From assembly GCF_014873945.1 (NCBI RefSeq), contig NZ_JADBEC010000002.1, positions 124,001 through 188,000 of the forward strand: a stretch of 64,000 bases of DNA, read 5' to 3'. Positions 17,518-26,313 of the stretch are shown piece by piece. The notes beneath the pieces were generated by a model. That model saw only the letters and a program-made list of their open reading frames with translations. It was not told the origin of the DNA and ran no database searches. The DNA is from Rhizobium viscosum (lineage in GTDB: Bacteria; Pseudomonadota; Alphaproteobacteria; Rhizobiales; Rhizobiaceae). How positions within the stretch are numbered: position 1 is the first letter of the stretch; the number at the start of each line of letters is the position of its first letter. A program made the position numbers and the translations under genes.

Positions 17518-18351
17518 ATGTCGAATTCTCACGTGAAGCGCCATCAAAGCTTTATAAAGCCAACCTTATTTGGGGTGTTCCAGAAGCTCATAGGTAAGGG
17601 CAGGGCTCTGCCGGCGGTCCGCGAGCAAACCCGGCAAAGGCTCCATTTCGATCCGGCCGATTTCTCTGTTATCTACGCTATAGGTGACGTGCATGGCTGT
17701 CACAGCAGCCTTCTTGAAGCAAAGCAGAAGATATTCGATGATTTTTCGAGATATACGGGCACTGCACTAATAGTAATGCTTGGGGATTATGTAGACCGCG
17801 GCTTATCCTCTAAAGATGTTATCGAGCACCTTAGCAATCCAACCCCAGCCAATATCATGCAAGTCGCCTTGTGCGGTAATCACGACGACGCATTTCTGCG
17901 ATTGCTTGAGGAGCCGGATCTGCTTCCGAGCTGGCATCGCTTCGCTGGCTCGGAAACGCTGAAATCATACGGGATCGACGTCGCCTATTTGCTGAAGCAT
18001 GGCAACAATGGGGCGGTAGAGCGCGCAATCAACGATGCCGTTCCAGCTCACCACAGAAAATTATTAGCTGAAATGCCGTCAATGGTCACAGTGGGGGATA
18101 TCGTTTTCGTGCATGCCGGGATTAGGCCGGGTATTGCTCTACCTGAACAAAGAGACCGTGATCTATTCTGGATTCGCGAGCCCTTTCTAACGCGAGGCCC
18201 TGAGCTGCCTTTGCTTGTGGTGCATGGTCATACGCCGGTTGCTCGACCGTTTTTTGGTAATGGCCGTATTGCAATCGACACCGGCGCGTTCGCCACGGGT
18301 AGGTTGACGGTGCTGCGCATCGTGAACCGACAAGCGGTCGTGCTCAGCTGA
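17518..18351 (+). CDS. PPP-family metallophosphoesterase (serine/threonine phosphatase-like)
   Basis: 277 residues. The complete two-metal signature is present: YAIGDVHGCHSSL, MLGDYVDRGLSSKDV, ALCGNHDDAFLRLL, FVHAGIRPG and VVHGHTPVARP. These fit bacterial PPP phosphatases such as PrpA-type enzymes and symmetrical Ap4A hydrolase relatives. The first 40 residues are basic and not part of the domain. Placed opposite a tyrosine autokinase, it could affect polysaccharide signalling, but members of this family act on Ser/Thr and the link is only positional. It is the only plus-strand gene inside a minus-strand polysaccharide block. Confidence 0.85.
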   Translation: MSNSHVKRHQSFIKPTLFGVFQKLIGKGRALPAVREQTRQRLHFDPADFSVIYAIGDVHGCHSSLLEAKQKIFDDFSRYTGTALIVMLGDYVDRGLSSKDVIEHLSNPTPANIMQVALCGNHDDAFLRLLEEPDLLPSWHRFAGSETLKSYGIDVAYLLKHGNNGAVERAINDAVPAHHRKLLAEMPSMVTVGDIVFVHAGIRPGIALPEQRDRDLFWIREPFLTRGPELPLLVVHGHTPVARPFFGNGRIAIDTGAFATGRLTVLRIVNRQAVVLS

Positions 18352-18360
18352 AGCGACTGC

Positions 18361-19131
18361 TTACGGCTGTTTGTCAGGATTGAAGCCGAACCAGGTGAGT
18401 GAGCCCTTCTTGTTGGCCGGCAATTGTGTGGCGGCCTGCTTCACATAGGGCAGCAGGGCGGCGCTGATTCTGGTCAATGCCGGCGCGACTTTCCGTGAAT
18501 CTCCAAGCTTCAGGAGAAGGCTGACGTCGCCTTCGACCGTGGTTCGTGCATTTTCAAGTGTTGCTACGTTCAGATGATTCCAGAAATAGACGCGGGCGAG
18601 AAGGGCGAGTTCGTCCGAAGGAGCGAGCCGGGCTGACATCGTCATCAGCCGGGCAATGGATTTTGGCTCCTGAGCGATCACAGCACGAACGATCGCAAGC
18701 CTGAGCCAGAGATTGCTTTCGCTCGGCATGCAGGAGACAGCATGGCGCATATATCGCTCGGCGTCGTCCGCAGCCTTGGCCCAGGCCTCGTAACCCGTGA
18801 TCTCGTTGGCCGTATCCAGTCTGTTCAGCACGAGTGTCGTGCCTGCCATGACGATATCCGAGCGGCAATAGTCGCCGGAGACGATCATGTCGGTGTCGGC
18901 TGCCGTCCTTGCGAGCGTTTCAGGGCTGATCTGTCCGGATTGTTCAAGCCTTTCGGCGACGAGAAAGATATCAGCAAAGCGCGCTGACTGCCTGATATTG
19001 GTAACGGCGAAGGCCAGTAATGCAATGACCGTCAGACTAAAAAGAACAGCTAGGGGAGAGAGAAGTGACAGCGCAACCGGGGCCGTGGCCCTTCGCCGTG
19101 TTTGTCCGCTTGCCTTGGCGCGCTGAGGCAT
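18361..19131 (-). CDS. Membrane-anchored protein of unknown function
   Basis: 256 residues. After a basic N-terminus comes one membrane segment (about residues 22-45, LSPLAVLFSLTVIALLAF). The rest is alpha-helical and probably periplasmic, with helix pairs suggestive of TPR-like repeats (WAKAADDAERYMRHAVS, NLWLRLAIVRAVI, ALLARVYFWNHLN). Two cysteines (in SGDYCRSD and VSCMPS) could form a disulphide. I cannot name a family. Its place between the phosphatase and the small secreted protein, next to the Wza and Wzy genes, suggests a helper in polymer assembly. Confidence 0.7.
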   Translation of the reverse strand: MPQRAKASGQTRRRATAPVALSLLSPLAVLFSLTVIALLAFAVTNIRQSARFADIFLVAERLEQSGQISPETLARTAADTDMIVSGDYCRSDIVMAGTTLVLNRLDTANEITGYEAWAKAADDAERYMRHAVSCMPSESNLWLRLAIVRAVIAQEPKSIARLMTMSARLAPSDELALLARVYFWNHLNVATLENARTTVEGDVSLLLKLGDSRKVAPALTRISAALLPYVKQAATQLPANKKGSLTWFGFNPDKQP

Positions 19132-19281
19132 GTCCTACCGGTCCGACCTGCTGCAGGAACGATCGGCTCCACTGCCGGCAACAACTCGCGCGAGATAGGA
19201 GCTTTTCTTTAAATGTTGAAGGGAGAAGAAGGGAGGCCGAACGGCCTCTCCTGATAGCATTACATGAATTTAGAAAGCGGA

Positions 19282-19926
19282 TTAGATGCTGCCGCTGACA
19301 GAGTTGTTGATGATAGTCGTAAAATTGCCGCCGCCTGAAGCGCCCGTCTGGAGCGAACCCCCGCTCTGGATGGCGCCGCCGCCATCCGCGCCATCAGCGG
19401 GTCCACCCAAACCTGACGCACCAGGGCCGCTGATATCACCGCCACCTGCAGGGCCCGCACCGCCGAGAGCCGCAACAGCGGTCTGGCCAGTCAGCGAAGC
19501 TTCAAATGCTGTGCGGAAGCTACCGAGCGCAGGGTTGCTGACGATTGCTGCTGCTACAGCTGCCGCAATCTCGTCGGCGAGATCGGAGTGCTGCGGACGG
19601 CAAACGTTGACGGCGCGCCCAAGGCCGGCGCCGATAGCTGCTCTTTGAGCATCCGTTGTTGCTGGATCGGCTGCCAGCGTCAACAGCGTTGCCGTGACGT
19701 TCGTTTCGGTTGCGGCAAGATCGCGAACCGAGCCACTGAGCACGCTGTCGGACGGATTGCCCGCGAGAATGCTTGCCGGCGTCGCATTGAAGGCGTCCAT
19801 CTGCGAGCCACTTGCTGCGCCCGGACCTGAAAAGCAGTTGCCTGCAAAGGACGACGTCGCAAAGCAAAGGGCGCCGAATGCAAAGACAGCCGTACCTTTC
19901 AATATATTTTTCCCTGCCTTTACCAT
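19282..19926 (-). CDS. Secreted or periplasmic glycine-rich protein of unknown function
   Basis: About 214 residues from ATG 19926, which has GGAGG six bases upstream; a longer frame from 20064 overlaps the Wza gene end and is rejected. The signal peptide is clear (basic start, FAFGALCFATSSFAG). A middle part of Ala-rich helices contains two cysteines. The C-terminal ~60 residues are low-complexity Gly/Ala/Ser (GGAGPAGGGDISGPG) and end in NNSVSGSI. No catalytic motif. It sits just downstream of the Wza-type gene with 94 bp between them and is probably co-transcribed. Role unknown. Confidence 0.75.
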   Translation of the reverse strand: MVKAGKNILKGTAVFAFGALCFATSSFAGNCFSGPGAASGSQMDAFNATPASILAGNPSDSVLSGSVRDLAATETNVTATLLTLAADPATTDAQRAAIGAGLGRAVNVCRPQHSDLADEIAAAVAAAIVSNPALGSFRTAFEASLTGQTAVAALGGAGPAGGGDISGPGASGLGGPADGADGGGAIQSGGSLQTGASGGGNFTTIINNSVSGSI

Positions 19927-20020
19927 TCCCAGCCTCCAAAAGATAACGGAGCTTATAACATAAGCTCCGATGAGCGCCAGTCCGTTCAACGTCAGGTGCT
20001 CAAAGTATCGTTTAATATAT

Positions 20021-21229
20021 TTAATCCCCAAGATCTCGGACTGCATCGCGCGTATCGAGGGCATCGTTAGAAACGCCCCTCACGGTGGATGTAACCGAGT
20101 TCAGGATATCGAGGAACTTCACGAGCTCAACAGTGTGAGCGTTGGAGATGTACATGACGTCCTTGTCGGCCATGCGGAACTCCTGAACCGCGAAAAGGGT
20201 CGCCGGATCGCGCAGGTTCGCTCGGAAGATGACCGGTACCTGGTCGCTCTTAAAGCGGCTGGTGTCGATATTTAGGCGTTGAAGAGTGCTGCGGTCGACC
20301 TTGCGATAAACTACGACTTCACGCGGATCGGCACGGCTATCGAGGAGGCCACCGGCCTTTGCCATGGCTTCGCCAAGGGTGAGGTTCGAATCCTCGAAGT
20401 CGATGCGGTTGTTCGTGCCGGAGGCGCCAAGCGCGATGAATGTGCGGCGCTCGTGCTCGACTGAAACCGTGTCGCCCGGCGCAAGGTAGATGTTTTCGGA
20501 CGGGTTCTTCAGTAGAGTTTCGTAAGCGATGGTTGCCGTTTTACCGCGACGCTGCAGCGTGACGTTGGTCTCGATATTCGGAGTCGTAAGGCCACCTGCC
20601 TGGGAAATCGCATCGAGAATGCGATCACCGGCCGGCGAGAGAACGACCTTTTGCGGATTGTTAACGTCACCGACGACTGCCACTTCCGAAGAGCGGCTCG
20701 TAATGGTCGTGAGAACGACCTGAGGCTCGATCGCACGGCTCGCCAGCTTGTCTTCGATATCCTGTTCGACTTCCTCCTTCATGCGGCCGGCAGCGGGAAC
20801 GCGGCCTGCATAGGGAATGCTGATCGTGCCGGCCTTGTCGATCGTCTGCTGAGGCAGAGTGATGTAGTTGCCCGGACGGCTGCCCGCGTCGGACGGGATG
20901 AAGAGACCGCCGGACTGAGCTTCGAAAATTGAAACCTGCACGACATCGCCAAAACCGATTGGGATGTCCGGAGCACCCCCGCGGCCACCGCCGAACCCAC
21001 CCCGCAAAGTGCTTGACGGGATCTTGTCGAAATAGGGCAGAATCCCCTTGTTGAGATCGATCAGAGCATAGTCGATTCCAACCTTGCGCTCGGGTGTCGT
21101 GACCTTAATTGCTGCATCGCGGTCAATATCCGTATGGTCCGGACCGGACCTAGGGAGAGAAGTGCAGCTGGAAAGCGCGATCAGCATCGATACAATGATG
21201 CTGCCGCGTCGAGTTACAGGAATGCCCAT
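20021..21229 (-). CDS. Polysaccharide export lipoprotein (Wza/ExoF type)
   Basis: About 402 residues from ATG 21229. The signal peptide ends in the lipobox LIALSSC, so the protein is probably lipid-anchored in the outer membrane. The poly-export domain follows (YALIDLNKGILPYF, FGDVVQVSIFEAQSGG, PYAGRVPAAGRMKEEV), then SLBB-type domains (VAVVGDVNNPQKVVL, YLAPGDTVSVEH). Such proteins form the outer-membrane pore with a periplasmic barrel that docks on Wzc-like co-polymerases. The likely partner is the Wzc-like gene at 14646-16940. The last 50 residues contain EFRMADKDVMYISNA, as in other family members. Confidence 0.9.
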   Translation of the reverse strand: MGIPVTRRGSIIVSMLIALSSCTSLPRSGPDHTDIDRDAAIKVTTPERKVGIDYALIDLNKGILPYFDKIPSSTLRGGFGGGRGGAPDIPIGFGDVVQVSIFEAQSGGLFIPSDAGSRPGNYITLPQQTIDKAGTISIPYAGRVPAAGRMKEEVEQDIEDKLASRAIEPQVVLTTITSRSSEVAVVGDVNNPQKVVLSPAGDRILDAISQAGGLTTPNIETNVTLQRRGKTATIAYETLLKNPSENIYLAPGDTVSVEHERRTFIALGASGTNNRIDFEDSNLTLGEAMAKAGGLLDSRADPREVVVYRKVDRSTLQRLNIDTSRFKSDQVPVIFRANLRDPATLFAVQEFRMADKDVMYISNAHTVELVKFLDILNSVTSTVRGVSNDALDTRDAVRDLGD

Positions 21230-21484
21230 CGTGACCCTACTTGGTAATAGCACTAGCACCGTCTAGCCCGGTGGCAACTTAAATGACAAGTAAATATCGG
21301 ACTCTGTCAGATACTGCATACCTAACAGAAGGTTATTGTGGCAATAGGGCAACATGGTTTGTTCCAGTTATGGTAAATTAGAGAGAGTTGATACGTTAAG
21401 ATTCTGTGGTAATTCGCATGCAACTCAAACGAATATTCTGATCTTCTTTAGTGGCGATTTTATGTGCAGCCGGCCTTTAAATCG

Positions 21485-22942
21485 TCATATTCCAAGGATC
21501 TCCGCTGGGCGCTCGATTCTCACGCCGGATGGCAGGTCCTTCTTGTTTTCACTGGCCCTTTCTTCGCGCCCGCAGCAAATGGAGATAATCGTCGCGAGAA
21601 ATGCGGAGAAGAATACGGCAAAACCGGGTATCTGAATCGAAAAGTCGACGGCGGAATGAACCGCCGTCAGCAAAGTGCCTGAGCAACCCAAAATTGAGTA
21701 ATGTCTGAGCCGACGGCGGGCCTGATAACCGCTCCAGAAGGCGCGCATGAGCACAAAAAAGATCAGGCAGACGACGACAGGGAATATTATTCCCAATGTC
21801 AGAAAGCCCTCGAGGTAGGAGCTGTGCGCCCTGTCGACAATGCCGCCAATTCCGCAATCGGGCGTTCGATAGGCTGAAAAAACCGTGCGGAATGTGCCGA
21901 ATCCGGTTCCCTGCAGCCAGTTCTGCGAGAGGGCGTGTATCGTATCGGACCAGACGCAGAAGCGATCGTCATCAGTGCCTCGCTGATCTGCACGCAGGAT
22001 GGCTCTACCGCCGAAAATAGTCGCGAAAACGAGAACAAGGGCGATCGCTCCGGCCACCGTGAACCATCTTCGGGTCACCGAGGTGCCCGCTTGAGGGGAC
22101 AGCCTGGAGCGTCTGCTTTTCCACTGGCCGGCGAGATAAGGGAGGTAAAAGATCGAGCCGAGGCCTGTTGCAAACAGTCCGGCACGGGACTGTGTGAGCA
22201 TGAGCGCGGTCAGGCAGGAAAGGCCGAGGCCGGCGAAAATCCAGAAACGGAGGCCCTCGTTGAAACTGCCTGATGGCGCGGATGAAAAGCCGAAATAGGC
22301 GCGGCCGTTTTCCGAGGCAAATGTCGCGAGTATCAGAAAACTCAGCCCCAGGAAGGTCGCCGCCGTGTTGCGGTTGACGAAGACTGCAGTAAGGCTGTCG
22401 AGATAATAGCGCTTGCTTTCGGTCAGCAGCATCTTCGGAAAGAGCAGAAACTGGCCAAGTCCGAAGAGCGAGATCAAACCTGCGCCAACGGCGAGCATCA
22501 TTAGAATACGCCGCGCCCGCCTGTCCGTATCGGCGATGATGAGCCCGGTCAAAAAAGTCATGACGGGCAGCGCTATATACAGAAGCGACGCGAGTGTGTC
22601 GGCCGGCGCGACTGATATCGTGTCTCTCGAGGTGCCGGCGAGCGCGTCAGCATCCTTCCAGATCGGATTGACGAGGGATGGCCACGGGATGCGGACAGTC
22701 TGGATGACGATCCAGGCCGAGGTGATGATGAAAAGAAGCAGCGCCGAGACGAAGACCCAGCGAGCACGCCGGGGCTCACCGAAAAGCAGGAGTGCCGCAA
22801 GACCCAGCGCGAACATGCAGATTGCGACGGCTGCGAAAGGCTTTGCGTCGACCAGGCCGAACGGAATGACAGCAGCCAACACTACCGTGCTGTAGAGGCC
22901 GGCAATTATGGTCTTCAATCTATCCGTCACAGACACGGCCAA
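21485..22942 (-). CDS. O-antigen polymerase/ligase-like membrane protein, second copy
   Basis: 485 residues with about eleven membrane segments. The motif VNRNTAATFLGLSFL and the long loop GTGFGTFRTVFSAYR followed by VDRAHSSYLEGFLTLG are the Wzy_C (O-antigen ligase) signature. It probably polymerises repeat units in the periplasm for the Wza/Wzc route encoded next to it. The start is uncertain: TTG 22942 opens the frame and in-frame GTG codons follow at 22936 and 22930, none with a strong ribosome site. It differs in length from the paralogue at 4179-5378 (399 aa). Confidence 0.85.
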   Translation of the reverse strand: MAVSVTDRLKTIIAGLYSTVVLAAVIPFGLVDAKPFAAVAICMFALGLAALLLFGEPRRARWVFVSALLLFIITSAWIVIQTVRIPWPSLVNPIWKDADALAGTSRDTISVAPADTLASLLYIALPVMTFLTGLIIADTDRRARRILMMLAVGAGLISLFGLGQFLLFPKMLLTESKRYYLDSLTAVFVNRNTAATFLGLSFLILATFASENGRAYFGFSSAPSGSFNEGLRFWIFAGLGLSCLTALMLTQSRAGLFATGLGSIFYLPYLAGQWKSRRSRLSPQAGTSVTRRWFTVAGAIALVLVFATIFGGRAILRADQRGTDDDRFCVWSDTIHALSQNWLQGTGFGTFRTVFSAYRTPDCGIGGIVDRAHSSYLEGFLTLGIIFPVVVCLIFFVLMRAFWSGYQARRRLRHYSILGCSGTLLTAVHSAVDFSIQIPGFAVFFSAFLATIISICCGREERASENKKDLPSGVRIERPAEILGI

Positions 22943-23243
22943 ACTTTGAAAGGTCGGCCGCCCCTCCGGCGCCGCTGTGCTTGTGTCTGCAAGAATTACG
23001 CGACCTTTGCAATCCCGTGCGGCGCTGGTGCGACAATCACACCAGAATTGGCCACAACATTCGATCGCTTCAAAAAACGCACTTCGTTAAAATTGTTGAG
23101 AACGATTTAAAGCGATCGAGAGCGCTGCCTCTGTATGGTCCCCGTCATTGGCTGGAGTTGGATAGAGCTTCGACCAATGGAAGCCGGATTTCAACCGGCA
23201 TGGACATTCGACCGCAAAGCGGTCGTCGAAACGGGGTAAGAAA
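22943..23243. other. Divergent region with two leader hairpins
   Basis: About 300 bp without a gene. Just before the next gene, GCCGG(23183)/CCGGC(23199) and CGACCGC-AAA-GCGGTCG (23209-23225) form two consecutive hairpins. The second ends only a few bases before the ribosome site GGGGTAAG. They may sit in the mRNA leader and modulate translation of the protease-like gene. Confidence 0.5.
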
Positions 23244-23837
23244 ATGCTTAAGCACGCATTGGTTGCTGCGGTGACGCTTGCATCTCTGTTTGCGGTTCAG
23301 ACCGCGCAGGCGGCCGGTCCCGGCGGTATTGCCCGCGGATTGAAGGCAGCGCCGGCATTCAGCTATATTTCTGAAAAGCGCCGAACTACAGCACCTTTCG
23401 CGCATGTGATGTTCTGCGCGCAAAATCCCAATGAGTGCGTGGCACGCGGCGGAGCTTCTGAGGTTTCGCTAAGCGCGTTCGCAAGCAAGCAGCTTCGATC
23501 GGTCAATGCCTCGGTCAACGGCTCGATCCGCCCGATCAACGACCGCCCGGATCAGGGCGATGTTTGGCAGGTGAATGTGAAATCCGGCGATTGCGAGGAT
23601 TTCGCGCTGACGAAGCGTGATCATCTCATCGCCATGGGCTGGTCGCCGAAGGCGCTGCGTATTGCCGTTACCAAGACACCCTATGGCGAAGGCCATGCCG
23701 TTCTCGTCGTCAAGACCGATCAAGGCGATCTGGTACTCGACAACCGCTCAAACGCGATCAAGGGCTGGAAGGATACGGATCTGCGCTGGCTGATGATCCA
23801 GTCCGGCGACAACCCGAGAGTATGGTACGAACTTTGA
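23244..23837 (+). CDS. Transglutaminase-like cysteine peptidase (BTLCP family)
   Basis: 197 residues with a signal peptide (LVAAVTLASLFAVQTAQA). The catalytic triad of the bacterial transglutaminase-like cysteine proteinases is visible: Cys in VKSGDCEDFALTKRD, His in YGEGHAVLVVKT, Asp in LVLDNRSN. In other bacteria relatives (LapG type) cleave surface adhesins under c-di-GMP control, but many alphaproteobacterial members are short and of unknown target. No LapD or adhesin gene is adjacent. Ribosome site GGGGTAAG. Given the secreted RTX protein in this region, a surface-protein substrate is a testable idea only. Confidence 0.85.
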   Translation: MLKHALVAAVTLASLFAVQTAQAAGPGGIARGLKAAPAFSYISEKRRTTAPFAHVMFCAQNPNECVARGGASEVSLSAFASKQLRSVNASVNGSIRPINDRPDQGDVWQVNVKSGDCEDFALTKRDHLIAMGWSPKALRIAVTKTPYGEGHAVLVVKTDQGDLVLDNRSNAIKGWKDTDLRWLMIQSGDNPRVWYEL

Positions 23838-23920
23838 TCGAAATCGGCCAGTGCGGATGAAACGGGCCGCACAGACGGTTTTCAGTTGCCGCGTTAGTTT
23901 CTAATCAAGAACGCGGATGG

Positions 23921-23945
23921 CGTGACGCGCATTGCGTCACGTTTT
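23921..23945 (+). terminator. Terminator after the cysteine peptidase gene
   Basis: CGTGACGC / GCGTCACG with a 5-nt loop, followed by TTTT. It overlaps the 3' end of the converging LacI gene by a few codons. Confidence 0.7.
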
Positions 23946-24983
23946 GGATCCCAGGAAAAAGGCATCACTTTCCGCGGGCACAAGCTCCAACGGCCAGATG
24001 CGGTTACGCACTCCATCGCGGTAGGTTTCCGAATAGGCAGGCATCCCCGCAAGCAGGGTTTCGGCAAGTGCTGCGCCGAGGTCGGGCAACGACATGCGGA
24101 AGCAGGTGAGGGTCGGCTGTAGGAACTTGGCGCGGGGTTCCTCGCGGAAGCCGATGACGGCGAGATCGCGGCCGGGGACGATGCCGGCTTCGACCAGGCG
24201 GCGGTAGAGGCCGATCGCCATCAGTTCGTAGATCAGAATGATCGCTGTCGGTTTGTCCTCGATCCGCAGCAGTTCGTCGCCGGCCTGATAGCCGCCCTGT
24301 TCACTGGATTTCACGCGGATCACCAGCTTCGGATCATAGGCAATTCCGTGCTTCTCCAGAGCCTTCCGGTAAGCATCGACAAAGATATAGCCGAGATTGA
24401 TCTCCCCTGACGGTGCGGCAATCGCAATGCGGCGATGCCCCTTCGCGACCAGCCGGTCGACGGCGCAGGTCGCGACGCCTTCGAAATCAAGGTCGATCCA
24501 GGTGAAGTTGCCGCCGCCGGAAGAGCTGCGACCGAGTGCGACGAAGGGAATCTTCGCCTTGACGAGCAGATCGATACGTTTGTCGATGCGTTGGGTGGCG
24601 GAAATGATCATGGCATCGACGACACGGCGCGCCACCATGCGCTTCAGATATTCATAAGGGTCTTCGTCGCTGGGGCAGGGGAGCATGACGAGATCGAGCT
24701 TATGTCGCGAGAGCACGCTCTGCAGCCCACCGGTGACGCCGAGGAAGAAGTTGTCGCTGTTTTCGACCGTCTCCTTGCTGGATTCAATCATCAGGCCGAT
24801 GACGTTGGTTGTTCCCTGACGCAGGCTGCGGCCGGATTGATTGGCCACGTAACCGAATTCTTCGGCAGCAGCCAGCACGCGTTTGCGGGTCTCCTCGTTG
24901 ACATCGGCCTTGCCGTTCAGCGCGCGCGAAACCGTCCCGATCGATATATCGAGATGTTCTGCGAGCTGGCGGATACCCTTCAT
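23937..24983 (-). CDS. LacI-family transcriptional regulator
   Basis: 348 residues. The helix-turn-helix is at the extreme N-terminus (IRQLAEHLDISIGTVSRAL) with the hinge ANQSGRSLRQGTT, followed by a periplasmic-binding-protein-like sugar domain (VIGLMIESS, AIILIYELMAIGLYR, VIGFREEP). It is divergent from the oxidoreductase-isomerase-ABC operon at 25268-31408 and almost certainly controls it. Palindromes with the CGTAAACGTTTACG core lie between the two, and one is near this gene's own start, suggesting autoregulation. Effector unknown, presumably the imported sugar or a derivative. Confidence 0.92.
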   Translation of the reverse strand: MKGIRQLAEHLDISIGTVSRALNGKADVNEETRKRVLAAAEEFGYVANQSGRSLRQGTTNVIGLMIESSKETVENSDNFFLGVTGGLQSVLSRHKLDLVMLPCPSDEDPYEYLKRMVARRVVDAMIISATQRIDKRIDLLVKAKIPFVALGRSSSGGGNFTWIDLDFEGVATCAVDRLVAKGHRRIAIAAPSGEINLGYIFVDAYRKALEKHGIAYDPKLVIRVKSSEQGGYQAGDELLRIEDKPTAIILIYELMAIGLYRRLVEAGIVPGRDLAVIGFREEPRAKFLQPTLTCFRMSLPDLGAALAETLLAGMPAYSETYRDGVRNRIWPLELVPAESDAFFLGSKT

Positions 24984-25029
24984 CTGGCGATCTTTCTTCC
25001 GGGCGGATCATCTCCTCTTATTGCCATGG

Positions 25030-25043
25030 GAAAACGTTTACGG
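25030..25043. promoter_or_regulatory. LacI-type operator near the regulator gene
   Basis: GAAAACGTTTACGG, with core AAACGTTT at 25032-25039, repeats most of the perfect palindrome at 25209-25222. It lies about 47 bp upstream of the regulator start. A likely autoregulatory site. Confidence 0.6.
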
Positions 25044-25189
25044 AAAGCATTTGCCGTCAAGACGGAATGTATTTTTGCGGGGTTTGAAAAAAATTTTGTT
25101 GCTGCATCGCCGAAGGTTTTGCCTAAGCGCCCGTTCGCATTGTGATTTTCCGCAGCATTTTGACGAACCATGCTGGCATTGACAGCAGC

Positions 25190-25222
25190 AAACGTTTCCG
25201 CTTAGTATCGTAAACGTTTACG
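25190..25222. promoter_or_regulatory. LacI-type operators of the sugar operon
   Basis: CGTAAACGTTTACG (25209-25222) is a perfect 14-bp palindrome with central CG, the standard LacI-family operator form. A second core, AAACGTTT, is at 25190-25197, so the centres are 22 bp apart. Both are 45-80 bp upstream of the oxidoreductase start, where they would block the promoter. With the site at 25030-25043 they allow repression by looping. Confidence 0.8.
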
Positions 25223-25267
25223 GAAGGCGTTTCGGGAGGAATCTGAAGCGCACCGCTGGAGGAAATC

Positions 25268-26302
25268 GTGAAATTGAATGCCGTTCTGTGCGGGTGCGGA
25301 GCTATGTCCAAAGGCTGGCTGCGCGCTATCAAGGAAACACCTGATCTTGCCGAGGCAATCGAGGTCGTCGGCCTCGTCGACGTCAATCCGGCCGCTGCCG
25401 AAAAGCTCGCCGAGGAATTCGGCTTGAGCGCGGCTCGCATCGGCACCGATCTTGCTGCTGTTATCGCCGAGACTAAAGCAGATATCGTCTTCGATGTCGT
25501 CATTCCGACTGCTCGCTTTAATGTCGTCTCAACGGCTATGAAGGCCGGCTGCCATGTGCTCAGCGAAAAGCCAATGGCGACTTCGCTCGTCGAAGGCACA
25601 GCACTCATCGATCTCGCAGCCGAAACCGGCAAGATTCATGCGATCATTCAGAACCGTCGCTTCATTTCCGGTGTGCGCCGCCTGCGTCGCTTCGTCGAAA
25701 GCGGTGCAATCGGCGAGCTGACCGGCATTCATTGCGACTTCTTCATCGCTCCGCATTTTGGCGGCTTCCGTGAAGAGATGGACAATGTCCTGCTCCTTGA
25801 CATGGCGATCCATACTTTCGATGCCGCCCGCTACGTGGCCGGCAAGAAGCCGCTCGCCGTCTATTGTGTTGAGCGTAATCCCAAAGGATCCTGGTATCGG
25901 CATGGCGCTTCGGCCAATGCGACCTTCGAATTCTCTGACGATGTGGTCTTCACCTATCGCGGCTCCTGGTGTGCGGAGGGCGAGCGCACGAGTTGGGAAA
26001 GCCAGTGGCGGATCGTCGGCTCGAAGGGCATGCTGACCTGGGACGGCGAGGACGGGTTCAAGGCGGCAACCTCTGGCGACGAGACGGGCCTGCTTCATGG
26101 CTTTTCACCCGTCGAAGTTCCCGCGCCCGAGCGTGTGGAAGAAACACATGGCCATGCCAGCGTGATTGCAAGCTTCGTCGAGGCGATCCGTACCGGCAAA
26201 CGGCCGGAGACGGCCAGTTCCGACAATATCAGAAGCCTCGCCATGGTCTTCGGTGCGATCGAAAGCGCCAAGACCGGACGACGTGTTGAAATTTCAGCAT
26301 AA
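25268..26302 (+). CDS. Gfo/Idh/MocA-family oxidoreductase
   Basis: 344 residues. The N-terminal NAD(P)-binding strand is LNAVLCGCGAMSKGWLRA, and the family motif with the catalytic lysine is LSEKPMATSL. The C-terminal alpha/beta dimer domain follows (ITGIHCDFFIAPHFGG, LLDMAIHTFDAARY). These enzymes oxidise or reduce sugars or inositols. Start GTG 25268, after GGAGGA. First gene of a six-gene unit with an isomerase and a CUT1 transporter, and 11 bp upstream of the isomerase. Substrate not predictable. Confidence 0.88.
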   Translation: MKLNAVLCGCGAMSKGWLRAIKETPDLAEAIEVVGLVDVNPAAAEKLAEEFGLSAARIGTDLAAVIAETKADIVFDVVIPTARFNVVSTAMKAGCHVLSEKPMATSLVEGTALIDLAAETGKIHAIIQNRRFISGVRRLRRFVESGAIGELTGIHCDFFIAPHFGGFREEMDNVLLLDMAIHTFDAARYVAGKKPLAVYCVERNPKGSWYRHGASANATFEFSDDVVFTYRGSWCAEGERTSWESQWRIVGSKGMLTWDGEDGFKAATSGDETGLLHGFSPVEVPAPERVEETHGHASVIASFVEAIRTGKRPETASSDNIRSLAMVFGAIESAKTGRRVEISA

Positions 26303-26313
26303 GGATAGATGAC

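Noticed and set aside
19927..20064. Longer start for the Gly-rich secreted protein
   Set aside because: It would overlap the Wza gene end and hide the signal peptide. ATG 19926 has an ideal GGAGG.
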